Shown here: positions 53,850 to 62,641 of the stretch, piece by piece
Layout of the letters: every line of letters starts with the position of its first letter
Position numbering within the stretch: the stretch's first letter is position 1
Assembly (NCBI GenBank): GCA_963739385.1
Contig: CAVUAI010000070.1
Location: 124,001 to 188,000 of the forward strand
Direction of reading: 5' to 3'
Length of the DNA stretch: 64,000 bases
Source: VAZQ01 sp963739385
GTDB lineage: Bacteria > Pseudomonadota > Alphaproteobacteria > Rhizobiales > Xanthobacteraceae
The notes under the pieces: generated by a model
What the model saw: the letters and a program-made list of their open reading frames with translations, nothing else
The model's database searches: none
What the model was told of the DNA's origin: nothing
Position numbers and translations under genes: made by a program

Positions 53850-53869
53850 ATGCCCACCTTCGCGGGCAT
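53850..53869. repeat. single extragenic palindrome
   Basis: ATGCCCACCTTCGCGGGCAT, one hairpin of the family also seen at 9182 and 30956, between the ABC permease and ATPase genes. Confidence 0.75.
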
Positions 53870-53886
53870 GACCACGGAGACATTAT

Positions 53887-54660
53887 TCAAATCGCACGTT
53901 CGGAGACCGCGCGGTAGCGCAGCGCCCAGCCCTCGATCGCGTTGATGGTCTGCTGCACCACCAGCACGAACAGGACGAGCTGCAGCGTCCAGGCAATGGC
54001 GCCGGCCATGTCGAACAACTGCTGCTGCCGCAGCAGCTCGTAGCCGACGCCGCCGGTGGCGCCGACCAGCTCCGCCACCACCACCACGCGGGCGGCATTG
54101 CCGAGATTGACTTTCCACGCCGTGAGGATGCCGGGCACGATCGTCGGCACGATCAGCACACGGAACAGCGTCCAGCGTCGCGGCCGGAACGACATGGTCA
54201 TCTCGAACAGATCCTTCGACATGGAGCGGAAGGCATCGAGGATCTGGAACGTGAACGCCGGCAAGGTCGTCATCACCATGATGAAGAAGATGCGAAACTC
54301 GATGCCGTGGAACCAGATGACAGCGATGACCACCCATGACAGCGCCGGGATACCCTGCAGGAATACCAGCACGGGTGTGACGTAGCTCTCGATCCGCGGC
54401 GAGCGCCCGATCACCAGCGCCATCAAACAGCCCAGCACGAATGCTCCGAGCAGTCCGGCGAAAATCCGCAAGGCCGTAATCAGAACTTCGGAGAGAAGCG
54501 GCCAGCTGAACAGGATGCCGAGGGTGCGTGCGACGATATCGGGGACCGGCGGAAACAGGTAAGGCGGGAAATACTGCGAGGCAATCTGCCATGCGCCTGC
54601 GATGACGAGCGTGCTCGCGGTCGCCTGCAGCGCCCGCACCAGGCTTGGGTTGGAGATCAT
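53887..54660 (-). CDS. NitT/TauT-type ABC transporter permease
   Basis: 257 residues with about six membrane helices. The EAA-type coupling loop is TMSFRPRRWTLFRVLIVPTI, followed by the family's PGILTAWKVNLGNAARVVVV block. It overlaps the binding-protein stop by four bases (ATGA), so the two are translationally coupled. Confidence 0.92.
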   Translation of the reverse strand: MISNPSLVRALQATASTLVIAGAWQIASQYFPPYLFPPVPDIVARTLGILFSWPLLSEVLITALRIFAGLLGAFVLGCLMALVIGRSPRIESYVTPVLVFLQGIPALSWVVIAVIWFHGIEFRIFFIMVMTTLPAFTFQILDAFRSMSKDLFEMTMSFRPRRWTLFRVLIVPTIVPGILTAWKVNLGNAARVVVVAELVGATGGVGYELLRQQQLFDMAGAIAWTLQLVLFVLVVQQTINAIEGWALRYRAVSERAI

Positions 54661-55652
54661 GGGATCGGCTTGCCGTAGATGGTCTCGCTCGAGGGCGGGG
54701 CGGGGAAGTAGCCGACGTCGATTCCGGCCTTGTAGACCGCCTCGATCTCCTTGCGGATGTCTTGGGCTCCCGCGAGGCTCATCGCCAGGCGTTCGTTGCT
54801 GCGGATGAGCGAGGCCATCGCCTTGACGTCCTCGGCATTGGCGCCGGCGGCCACCAGCGGCGCCGCCTCGTCCGGATTCTTGGCGATCCAGTCCGCCGCC
54901 GCCTTATAGGTGGCATAGAGCTTCGCCACCAACGCCGGATTCTGCTCGGCCCAATCGGCATGCGCGCCGACGCCGAGATAGGGGATGCGACTGCCGCCGG
55001 CGAACGCCTTCCAGGTCTTCTCGATATCGGAATCGAGGGTGCGGATGTCCGGCTTCTTGGCCAGCAGCAGCGTGTAGGCCGGCTCCCAGATCTGCACCGC
55101 GTCGGCGCGGTTGGCGAGCGCATAGCCGACGAGGCCCGGCGTCGCAGTGTTCAAGACTTGGATCTTCGAGACGTCCACGCCGAGCTTCTTGGCGAAGAAC
55201 TCGAACATCACGTAGTTGGTGGTGGCGCGCGCGGCGGCCAGCTGCTTGCCTTCGAGGTCCTTGAGCGTCTTGATCTCGGGTCGCGAGGTGACCACGGCGC
55301 CCCAGAAGTCGAACAGATTGAAGAGATATTTGACTTTCACGCCGCGATTGTCGGCAAGTCCGATGGTGAGCAGCGAGGCGCTGCCGCCGACCTTGAACTC
55401 GCCGGAATTGAATTGCGCGGTGTAGGCGTCGGGCGTGCGCTCCTGGAAGGCGATGTCCAGCCCGTTCGCGTGGTCGAGCTTTCGGGCCTTGATCACCGGC
55501 GGCATGAAGGCGCCGAGCGACGGCGCACTGAAGATCACAATCGAGAGCTTCTCCGGCGCCTGCGCTTGCGCACCGCTGCAGAACGGAGACCATGCAAGGG
55601 TGGCGGCCAGGGCCAAAACGGGCCCGCGTCCGTCGAACAGGTATGCGATCAT
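54657..55652 (-). CDS. NitT/TauT-type ABC transporter substrate-binding protein
   Basis: 331 residues with a signal peptide ending near GAQAQAPEKL. SIVIFSAPSLGAFMPPVIKA, RKLDHANGLDIAFQERTPDA and GGSASLLTIGLADNRGVKVK fit the aromatic-acid/sulfonate binding branch. It is the only binding protein in this region with its own permease and ATPase (53016-54660). It starts 41 bases after the amidohydrolase stop on the same strand, so uptake and hydrolysis are probably linked. Confidence 0.9.
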   Translation of the reverse strand: MIAYLFDGRGPVLALAATLAWSPFCSGAQAQAPEKLSIVIFSAPSLGAFMPPVIKARKLDHANGLDIAFQERTPDAYTAQFNSGEFKVGGSASLLTIGLADNRGVKVKYLFNLFDFWGAVVTSRPEIKTLKDLEGKQLAAARATTNYVMFEFFAKKLGVDVSKIQVLNTATPGLVGYALANRADAVQIWEPAYTLLLAKKPDIRTLDSDIEKTWKAFAGGSRIPYLGVGAHADWAEQNPALVAKLYATYKAAADWIAKNPDEAAPLVAAGANAEDVKAMASLIRSNERLAMSLAGAQDIRKEIEAVYKAGIDVGYFPAPPSSETIYGKPIP

Positions 55653-55693
55653 TCGCCCTCCTCCTTCGCTAACCGAAGCAATTGTGCCGTTTC

Positions 55694-56671
55694 CTACCCG
55701 ATGCGGAACAGCTTGCGGGCCAGCCCGCCGGTGATAGACGCCACCTGCTCGGGCTTGAGCCCGGCCGCAGCGACAATCTTCGCGGGCGTCTCGTCGCCGA
55801 TCGGGAACGGCATGTCGGAGCCCATCATCACACGGTCAGCGCCGATCATCTCCACGACAAATCGCAGCACGCGGGGGTCGTGCAGGATGCTGTCGGTATA
55901 GAGCAACGCCAGTGCCTCCGCCGGGTCGGCGAGGCCCGGCGTGATCTCGCGGTTGCGCCTGAGCCGCCCGAGCAGGAACGGAAGCCCGGCGGCGCCCATG
56001 GGCGCGAAAATCCTGGCATTGCGGTAGCGCGTGACGTGGCCGCTGCAGAGCAGCCGCGCCACCGCGACGATGGCGTCGCTGATGCGCCCGACGCCGTTGG
56101 CAAGGCCGTAGTCGTTCACCCGGGCATCGCCGGCATCGTAGCTCGGATGAATATGAATGACGGCCCCGGTTTCATCCGCCGCCGCCCAGAATGGGTCGAG
56201 GTCGCCGGCGTCGAGCACGCTGCCGATCCCGCGCGGCAAGGTCGAGATCATCGCGCCGGGGAACCCGGCCGCCACAGCCGATTTCAGCACCGCGGCCGCC
56301 CGTGCACCGTCCTGCAGGGGCACGCTCGCGAGCGGCACGAAGCGCGGCTCCGCCTTGGCGAGCGCCATCTGCGCGTCGTTGAACAGGCGGCACCAGGTCT
56401 CGCCCTCCGCCGGCGGCAGCTCGTAGCCGAACCAGTCGGGCCAGCCGCCGACGACGTGGCGGTCGATCCCCTGCTTGCCCATCCAGCCAAGGCGCCCGGC
56501 CACGTCGCTGAGCCCTTTCATGATCGGACGCGACCGCTTGCCGCCGGCGAACGCGATCGCGAGACCGCCGCCGTCCTCGACCAGGCGCAGCGACGCAAAG
56601 CGGCCGGCGTCCTTGCGGATTGCGGCGAGCAGATCGGGCGGCACCAGATGGCCGTGGACGTCGATGATCAT
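55694..56671 (-). CDS. amidohydrolase-family protein, ACMSD/gamma-resorcylate decarboxylase-like
   Basis: 325 residues of the amidohydrolase_2 TIM barrel. The metal motif HxH is in MIIDVHGHLVPPDL at the N-terminus, a central His in AVIHIHPSYDAGD, a further His region in SGHVTRYRNARIF and the catalytic Asp in ADRVMMGSDMPFP. The family includes zinc decarboxylases of aromatic acids and ACMSD, and lactone hydrolases. Given the Mo-hydroxylase and ABC genes around it, a decarboxylation or hydrolysis step in the same pathway is likely. Confidence 0.87.
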   Translation of the reverse strand: MIIDVHGHLVPPDLLAAIRKDAGRFASLRLVEDGGGLAIAFAGGKRSRPIMKGLSDVAGRLGWMGKQGIDRHVVGGWPDWFGYELPPAEGETWCRLFNDAQMALAKAEPRFVPLASVPLQDGARAAAVLKSAVAAGFPGAMISTLPRGIGSVLDAGDLDPFWAAADETGAVIHIHPSYDAGDARVNDYGLANGVGRISDAIVAVARLLCSGHVTRYRNARIFAPMGAAGLPFLLGRLRRNREITPGLADPAEALALLYTDSILHDPRVLRFVVEMIGADRVMMGSDMPFPIGDETPAKIVAAAGLKPEQVASITGGLARKLFRIG

Positions 56672-56707
56672 TCCATGTCCTTTTCTCTTTCAGGCGATCG
56701 CGCTGTC

Positions 56708-56814
56708 GTCCCCGCGAAGGCGGGGACCCAGTAACCCGCGCAAGGGCGATCGAGCAAAAGCGATGCCTTTGATCCGGTCTGGCGGTACCTGGATCGTCCG
56801 CGTGCGCGGACGAT
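56708..56814. repeat. paired extragenic palindromes
   Basis: GTCCCCGCGAAGGCGGGGAC (56708-56727), followed by CCAGTAA, and the hairpin GATCGTCCGCGTGCGCGGAC (within 56793-56814) preceded by TACCTGG. Same inverted two-hairpin layout as at 9178-9291. Confidence 0.82.
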
Positions 56815-56882
56815 GACCACCGAGGGAGCCGTTGGCCCAGCGCCCATAGGACGGGGAACATACCTCCGAGGAAACGCCGCCA

Positions 56883-59297
56883 TCATCCAGAGCCCGTATC
56901 GGATGATGAGCCTGCACGTGCGGCGGCGATCATGTCACCGAGCTGCGCGATCTTGATCGGGAGGCTGTTCACGACGAGACCGAGCGGCCGCAGCGCATCG
57001 TTGACGGCGCTTGCGATCGCCGCCGGTGCACCGAGATAGCCGGATTCGCCCGAACCTTTCTGTCCGAACACCGTATGCGGGGACGGCGTCTCGTGGTGCA
57101 CGATCTCGACCGGCGGGACCTCGTGCGCCGACGGCAGCAGATAGTCCATGAAGCTCTGGGCGACGAGCTGGCCCTCCGGGTTGTAGGCGAACTCCTCGTA
57201 GAGCGCGGCGCCGATGCCGTGGGCGACGCCGCCGATGGTCATGCCGCGCACGATCTTGGGATTGATCACGGTGCCGCAATCATGACCGATGACGTAGCGC
57301 CTGATTTCCGGGGTGCCGAGATCGGCGTCGATCGTCATGAGCACGAGATGAAACTCGAAGGCGAAGCAGGGATACATCTGCACGCGGCCGTCGGCGGTGG
57401 GCAGCTTTCCGCCGGTCGGCACCTGCATGACGTGACTGAAGGCCAATCCCGGCTCGGTGCCAGGTGGCAGGCGATGGATGTTGCGATGGGCAAGGGTGAC
57501 GAGCTCGGCCCAGCTGCGCCGGCGCTGCGGCGCGTCGCGGTCGAATATGTCGCCGGCGCCATAAACCGCGCGCTCCTGTGGGATTGCCAGGTCGTGCGCG
57601 GCGATGGCAAGAAGCCGCGCCTTGAGCTTCTGCGCGGCGTGAAAGGCCGCACCGCCCAACATGATCGCCATGCGGCTTCCGACCGGGCTCTGGCTCGGCA
57701 GCGATGAGAGCGAATCGGGCCGCACCACGCGGATGCGGTCGGGATCGATCTCCAGCACCTCGCCGATGACCGTGCCGACCAGCGTCTCGTGCCCCTGCCC
57801 GGCCGAGAGGGTATGGATGTTGGCTGTGATGGCGCCGCCGACGTCGACGGTGATGCGGCAGGAATCGGTATAGGTGGTGGTCTCGTTCTTTGGATTGAGC
57901 AGCGGCTCGAAAGTTGAATTGGCGCCGCTCGGCTCGAGGCAGGCGGCGAGACCGATGCCCGCGAGCAGGCCGTCCGCGCGCAGGCGGTCGCGCTCGGCCA
58001 CGAGCGCCGCGTAATCGGCGTGGGCGACGACCTTGTCGATCACCGCGTGGTAGTCGCCGCTGTCATAGGTGGTGCCGCTCGGGATCAGGTAGGGAAATTG
58101 CTCGGCGCGAATGAGATTGCGCCGCCGTACCTCCAGACGATCGAGGCCGCGATGCCACGCCACCTCCTCGATCGCGCGCTCGATGGCGTAGTTGGTGGGC
58201 GATTGTCCGAATGCGCGCACCGCCTCCTGCGTGGTCTTGTTCGAGGTCACGGCGATGGCGCGGTACTGCACGCTCTTGATCCGGTACGGACCGACGATCG
58301 CGCCGATGGGCTTGCCGAGCTGGAACGGCGAGCGGCCGGCATAGGCGCCGACATTGTCGAGCGCGCGCATCTTCATCGAGCGGATCACGCCGGCGTCGTC
58401 GAAGGCGACCTCCACGTCGAAATTGCGCTCGGGACCATGGCCGTCGCCGCCGCGCATGTTCTCCAGCCGGTCCTCGACCAGCCGCACCGGGAAGCCGAGC
58501 CGGCGCGACAGATAGCCGACCAGCACCGCATGCTTGATGCCGCGTTTGACGCCATAGCTGCCACCCACATCGACGTCGTTGTGCACGCGCACCGACGAAC
58601 CCGGCAGCTTGAGCGCAAGCGCGACCTGATCGGGAAAGCGCGGCATCTGCACCGAGGCGAAGACGTCGAGGATGTCGCGCCAGGGATCCCAGCTGGCGAG
58701 CACGCCGAAGGTCTCGACCGGCACCGTCGAGCTGCGGCCCCAGGTCACCCGCAGCGACAGGCGATGCGCGCTCTCGGCAAAATCCTTCTCAACCTCGCCC
58801 CAGACAAAGGTGCGGTCTAGCAGCACGTTGGAGCCGTGATCGGGATGCACGGCCGCACTGCCGGGCGCGTAGGCGGCTTCGCCGTCGAGCACGAAGGGCA
58901 ACGGCTCATAGTCCACCCGCACCAGCTCGGCGGCATCTTCGGCGAGGGCGCGGGAGTCGGCGACCACGGCCGCGACCCATTCACCGGCATAGCGCGCGAC
59001 CTCCACCGCCAGCGGACGCCGCGGCACATTGGGAGTGTCGAGCCCCGCCAGCAGCGGCTGCGTTGCCGCCGCGAGCTCGCGGCCGTTCAGCACGTAGTGC
59101 ACGCCGGGCAGCGTCAGCGCCTCGGCGCCGTCGATCGCGAGGATGCGCGCCGCCGGGTACGGACAGGTCACCAGCGCCACATGCCGTGTTCCCGCCAGGG
59201 CAATGTCGGCGGCGAAGCGGCCCTTGCCCACGACGAAGCGCCGATCCTCGCGCACGCGGCGATCGCTCGACACGAAACGGAAGGACTTCGCGCTCAT
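56883..59297 (-). CDS. molybdenum hydroxylase large subunit (xanthine dehydrogenase/CoxL family)
   Basis: 804 residues from the ATG at 59297, overlapping the small-subunit stop (ATGA). It has the aldehyde oxidase/xanthine dehydrogenase hammerhead start and the Mo-cofactor domain: DVDVGGSYGVKRGIKHAVLV, AGQGHETLVGTVIGEVLEID and the catalytic Glu in GQKGSGESGYLGAPAAI (about 744-752). The substrate-loop motif is AFGQSPTNYAIER (about 361), not the AYRCSFR of CO dehydrogenase nor the usual AYRGAGR, so it is not a CO dehydrogenase. It likely hydroxylates an N-heteroaromatic or aldehyde substrate with water as oxygen source. Confidence 0.92.
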   Translation of the reverse strand: MSAKSFRFVSSDRRVREDRRFVVGKGRFAADIALAGTRHVALVTCPYPAARILAIDGAEALTLPGVHYVLNGRELAAATQPLLAGLDTPNVPRRPLAVEVARYAGEWVAAVVADSRALAEDAAELVRVDYEPLPFVLDGEAAYAPGSAAVHPDHGSNVLLDRTFVWGEVEKDFAESAHRLSLRVTWGRSSTVPVETFGVLASWDPWRDILDVFASVQMPRFPDQVALALKLPGSSVRVHNDVDVGGSYGVKRGIKHAVLVGYLSRRLGFPVRLVEDRLENMRGGDGHGPERNFDVEVAFDDAGVIRSMKMRALDNVGAYAGRSPFQLGKPIGAIVGPYRIKSVQYRAIAVTSNKTTQEAVRAFGQSPTNYAIERAIEEVAWHRGLDRLEVRRRNLIRAEQFPYLIPSGTTYDSGDYHAVIDKVVAHADYAALVAERDRLRADGLLAGIGLAACLEPSGANSTFEPLLNPKNETTTYTDSCRITVDVGGAITANIHTLSAGQGHETLVGTVIGEVLEIDPDRIRVVRPDSLSSLPSQSPVGSRMAIMLGGAAFHAAQKLKARLLAIAAHDLAIPQERAVYGAGDIFDRDAPQRRRSWAELVTLAHRNIHRLPPGTEPGLAFSHVMQVPTGGKLPTADGRVQMYPCFAFEFHLVLMTIDADLGTPEIRRYVIGHDCGTVINPKIVRGMTIGGVAHGIGAALYEEFAYNPEGQLVAQSFMDYLLPSAHEVPPVEIVHHETPSPHTVFGQKGSGESGYLGAPAAIASAVNDALRPLGLVVNSLPIKIAQLGDMIAAARAGSSSDTGSG

Positions 59298-59785
59298 GCC
59301 TTGCCAGCCGGCTGGTTCAGGCCGCGTATACGCTCGGCTGCGAGCGCGATCGCCTCGATGATCTGCGCGTAGCCGGTGCAGCGACAGATATTGGCGGAAA
59401 TGGCGTCCACGATATCGGCCCGCGTGGGCGCCGCATTGTTGGCCAATAGCGCGTGGGCGGCGAGGATCATCCCCGGCGTGCAGTAGCCGCACTGCATTCC
59501 ATGGGTCTCGCAGAAGGCGTCCTGCAGGGGCGACAGCTCGCCCGGCGCCGGTGCCAGGCCCTCGATCGTGGTGATGGCATAGCCGTCCGCCTGCACGGCG
59601 AACATCAGGCAGGAGCGCACCGGTGCGCCGTCGACCAGCACGGTGCAGGCTCCGCACACGCCGTGCTCGCATCCGGCATGGGCGCCGGTCAGCGACAGTT
59701 TCTCTCGCAGGCAGTCGAGCAGGCTCAAGCGCGGCTCGACCTCGACCGCGTGGGTCTGTCCGTTGACGCTCAGCTCAACGCGCAT
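59294..59785 (-). CDS. molybdenum hydroxylase 2Fe-2S small subunit (CoxS type)
   Basis: 163 residues with the two expected clusters: Cys39, Cys44, Cys47 and Cys59 in the plant-ferredoxin fold, and Cys99, Cys102, Cys134 and Cys136 in the helical domain (MQCGYCTPGMI and NICRCTGY). It carries electrons from the Mo site to FAD. It overlaps the FAD-subunit gene by 11 bases. Confidence 0.95.
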   Translation of the reverse strand: MRVELSVNGQTHAVEVEPRLSLLDCLREKLSLTGAHAGCEHGVCGACTVLVDGAPVRSCLMFAVQADGYAITTIEGLAPAPGELSPLQDAFCETHGMQCGYCTPGMILAAHALLANNAAPTRADIVDAISANICRCTGYAQIIEAIALAAERIRGLNQPAGKA

Positions 59786-60653
59786 GGGCGCCCCCGGCGC
59801 TGTGGTAGGCATCGTGGATCGCGTGCACGGCAAGCGTCGCCGCGGCGCGCCGGCGATAAGCGGCCGACGCGTGCAAATCGGACAGCGGCTCGACCTCGGC
59901 GAGCGCCAGGCGCACCGCCTCACGTGCAACGTCCGCCTCGGCGCGGGTCCCTTCCAGCGCCTTCGCCACCGTGTCAAGACGCAGCGGGCAAGGCGTGACC
60001 GCTCCAATGCCGACGGCGGCCCGGCGGCAGACTCCGTCATCGTCGACTGCGATCTGGGCGGCCGCCGCGGCGAAGGCGAAATCGCTCCGGCGCGCATTGA
60101 CCTCGCGGAAACCAACCCCGATACGGGCGTCCCGCCAACATGGAAACCGCACGGCAGTGAGGCAGCCGGTCGCCGGCAGCGCGGTCGTCATCGGCCCGAC
60201 GAAAAAATCGGCCGCCGCAAGCTCGCCGGTTGCGTTGCCGTCACGGTAGACCAAGGTCGCGCCGAGGGTGACGGCCACGAGCGCGATCTCCGCCGCCGGA
60301 TCGGCATTGGCGAGCGAGCCGCCCACGGTGCCACGTGCCCGGGTCGGGGCATGACCGACGAAGGGCATGACCTTGGACAGCAGCGCCACCCTGGCTCGGA
60401 TCAGGGGATCGTGTTCGAGCACGCACTGGCGGGTGGTCGCGCCGATCGCGACGACGTCGCCCTCCTCGCGCACGAAGGCAAGATCGGGTATGCGGCTGAT
60501 GTCGATCAGCCGTTTCGGGCGCGCGAGCCGCATCGCCATGAGCGGGACGAGGGTCTGTCCCCCCGCAATGATCCTCGCGTCGTCTTCGGCAAGCATCGCG
60601 CAGGCTTCGTCGAGATCCCTCGGCCTCGCATAGTCGAACTCGGCGGGTTTCAT
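59775..60653 (-). CDS. molybdenum hydroxylase FAD-binding subunit (CoxM type)
   Basis: 292 residues from the ATG at 60653. FAD motifs are IIAGGQTLVPLMAMRL and ARGTVGGSLANADPAAE, with the C-terminal CO_deh_flav_C domain from about 180. First gene of the M-S-L operon. The upstream 137 bases hold its promoter, which I could not place with confidence. Confidence 0.94.
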   Translation of the reverse strand: MKPAEFDYARPRDLDEACAMLAEDDARIIAGGQTLVPLMAMRLARPKRLIDISRIPDLAFVREEGDVVAIGATTRQCVLEHDPLIRARVALLSKVMPFVGHAPTRARGTVGGSLANADPAAEIALVAVTLGATLVYRDGNATGELAAADFFVGPMTTALPATGCLTAVRFPCWRDARIGVGFREVNARRSDFAFAAAAAQIAVDDDGVCRRAAVGIGAVTPCPLRLDTVAKALEGTRAEADVAREAVRLALAEVEPLSDLHASAAYRRRAAATLAVHAIHDAYHSAGGAHAR

Positions 60654-60854
60654 TGAGCGGCGCGCTTTGATCTTCGTTGTCGGAATGCGATGGACTTCGG
60701 CCAATTGTTGCGATCGCGCGCGGCGCTGACCCGGACACGAGCTTGTAGGAAGATGGGCGCAGCCACCATTGCGGTGTCCGGCGACGTAATTTGAGCCCGA
60801 AGCTCATGCAATCTGAGCCGACCAGGGAGAAGGAGTCAAATCCGCGCCTGCTCT

Positions 60855-61094
60855 TCGACCTCGCCCGGCTCCGTCATCACGATTGCCGAATTCGCCGAGC
60901 TCATCGGCGCTGCGTGGGCTACGGCGGCAAGATCGTCTACGACACGTCGCGTGGGGATGGCATGCCGCGCAAGCGGCTCGACAGCAGCCGCATCCTTGCC
61001 ATGGGCTGGTCGGCGATCACGCCGCTGGCGGAAGGGTTGAAGCTTTATTACGACTGGTTCTCGCCAACCCGGGCAGCCTGCCTGAAAGCGCCAT
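60855..61094 (+). pseudogene. GDP-L-fucose synthase remnant (C-terminal fragment)
   Basis: Two adjoining frames encode the end of a GDP-L-fucose synthase-like short-chain dehydrogenase. One reads SVITIAEFAELIGAA, the other YGGKIVYDTSRGDGMPRKRL and DSSRILAMGWSAITPLAEGL then KLYYDWF. The frame changes near 60905-60920, and everything N-terminal, including the NAD site, is missing. It is a decayed leftover; no other nucleotide-sugar genes are in the window. Confidence 0.75.
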
Positions 61095-61320
61095 CGAAGG
61101 GTCGCCGTATCTAATTGACAATATTGGCAAATATCTTCTGACCGGCCGAGGGCCAGGGGCGATTCCCCTGGGTGCGAGTGCGACCAATTGAGGAAAGTTT
61201 TAGCAAGCCGCGCAAGCCGGGATTGATGCTAGCCGGACATTTGCTTTCGCGCGTCGCGGAATTTCACTTTTCGGCATCGTCGCGTCCCTAGCATGTGCAC
61301 CATCAATGCAGGGGGGTGTC
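61095..61320. other. intergenic region between the fucose-synthase remnant and the EAL gene
   Basis: No gene seen. It has a perfect hairpin CCAGGGG-CGATT-CCCCTGG (61153-61171) without a T-run and an AT-rich patch around 61108-61130. The promoter of the EAL gene should lie here. Confidence 0.4.
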
Positions 61321-62514
61321 ATGGAAAATCAAGAACCCGAGAACGTGCCGCAGCGTGCCTCGCTCGGCCGCCGAGCCGTCATGCCGCGCGCATGCGTCGT
61401 CGATGCCGAACAATCCATGCGGACGTTCATGGTGGAGAGTCTGCAAGAGCTTGGCTTCATCACCGGCGAATGCGCGCAGCCCGACGAACTGGCCGCGGCA
61501 ATCGCGACCCGACGGCCCGAGCTCGTCGTCATCGGATCATCGGCGGGCGGGATCGAGGCCTGCCAGATGGTGGAGCTGCTGGCAGCCCGCGGATTCGAAG
61601 GCAAGGTCCTGGTCGTGGGTCCGCGCGTCTCACCGATGGTCGCGGCCGTTCGCGAGCTCGGTGCGAAGCTCGGCCTTGCCATGCTTGCGCTGCTGCCCAC
61701 GCCGTTCAGCGGCCGGGACGTGCGCGACTGCGTGGCCGCGCTCATCCCTGCCGAAGCTGCGCCGAACGCTGCAGCCGAACCCGCGCGGGCATCGGCGGAC
61801 TGGCTCACGCTGTCGTATCAGCCGAAGGTCGACACGCGCACGCTCGCCGTGGTCGGCGCCGAAGCGCTCGTTCGGGTGCGCCATCCGACCCGCGGATTCG
61901 TGGCGTCCGACGATGGTGAATTCCATCTCGGCGCGCTGTCGGACTTCGTGATTGCGCGGGCGGTCGACGACTGGCGCTTCTTCGCGGCGCGCCACGGCCA
62001 CCTCGAGATCGGAATCAACCTGCCGCTCGACTTCCTCCGGGATGCGGAAGCGACCGCAAACCTGTGCCGTCTGCTGCCGGATCACCCCGCCTTCAAGGGG
62101 CTGATCATCGAGATCACCGCCGCCGAGGCGGTTCGCAATCTGGACCTGCTGAAAGCCATTTCCAGGCGCCTGCGCTTCCGCAGCATCGCGATTTCTATTG
62201 ACGGCGTAGGGGCGGAATGGCACGCGCTCGCGCGGGTTCACGATTTTCCCTTCGTCGAGCTCAAGGTCGCCCGGCAATTCGTCGCCGGTTGTGCAACCGA
62301 TCGCGTGAAGCAGGCGACCTGCCGGCGGATCGTCGATCTGGCCGATGCCGTGGGCGCCCGCTCGGTAGCGGAGGGCGTGGCAAGCCGCGGCGATTTTCTC
62401 GCCGTGCGGGAGATGGGATTCCATATGGTCCAGGGATTTCCGCACGCCACGCCGATGACGGCGCAGGCGTTCGCGCAGACGGTGCTCGACCGTTCCGGGA
62501 TCGTACCCAATTGA
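61321..62514 (+). CDS. pseudo-receiver plus degenerate EAL domain protein
   Basis: 397 residues from the ATG at 61321, preceded by GGGGGGT. Residues about 20-130 form a receiver-like fold (ACVVDAEQSMRTFMVESLQE) in which the phosphoacceptor strand reads VVIGSSAGGIE and lacks Asp. The EAL domain (about 160-395) keeps EAL (181-183) in GAEALVRV, NLP, IEIT and AEGV, but DDFGTG is IDGVGAE (Asp294, Gly295) and the KLD motif is KVA (315-317). It is therefore unlikely to hydrolyse c-di-GMP and may instead bind it or a partner. Cytoplasmic. Confidence 0.85.
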   Translation: MENQEPENVPQRASLGRRAVMPRACVVDAEQSMRTFMVESLQELGFITGECAQPDELAAAIATRRPELVVIGSSAGGIEACQMVELLAARGFEGKVLVVGPRVSPMVAAVRELGAKLGLAMLALLPTPFSGRDVRDCVAALIPAEAAPNAAAEPARASADWLTLSYQPKVDTRTLAVVGAEALVRVRHPTRGFVASDDGEFHLGALSDFVIARAVDDWRFFAARHGHLEIGINLPLDFLRDAEATANLCRLLPDHPAFKGLIIEITAAEAVRNLDLLKAISRRLRFRSIAISIDGVGAEWHALARVHDFPFVELKVARQFVAGCATDRVKQATCRRIVDLADAVGARSVAEGVASRGDFLAVREMGFHMVQGFPHATPMTAQAFAQTVLDRSGIVPN

Positions 62515-62608
62515 TGTCAGGCGGGAAACGACGACTAAATAGAGCGGCGGCAAGCGGCTTGTGAGAATTCTTTTCGCGCGCTCGCCGCCGTTCCCCTCGG
62601 AACAAACT

Positions 62609-62628
62609 CCCGCCGGAAAGCCGGCGGG
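62609..62628. terminator. hairpin between convergent genes
   Basis: CCGCCGG-AAAG-CCGGCGG, a strong GC stem between the EAL gene and the RTX-like gene. No T-run follows on either strand, so terminator function is uncertain. Confidence 0.45.
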
Positions 62629-62641
62629 GGACTTCACGGAC

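Noticed and set aside
56883..60653. CO dehydrogenase (cox) operon
   Set aside because: The large subunit lacks the AYRCSFR active-site loop, so only the general Mo-hydroxylase family is supported.
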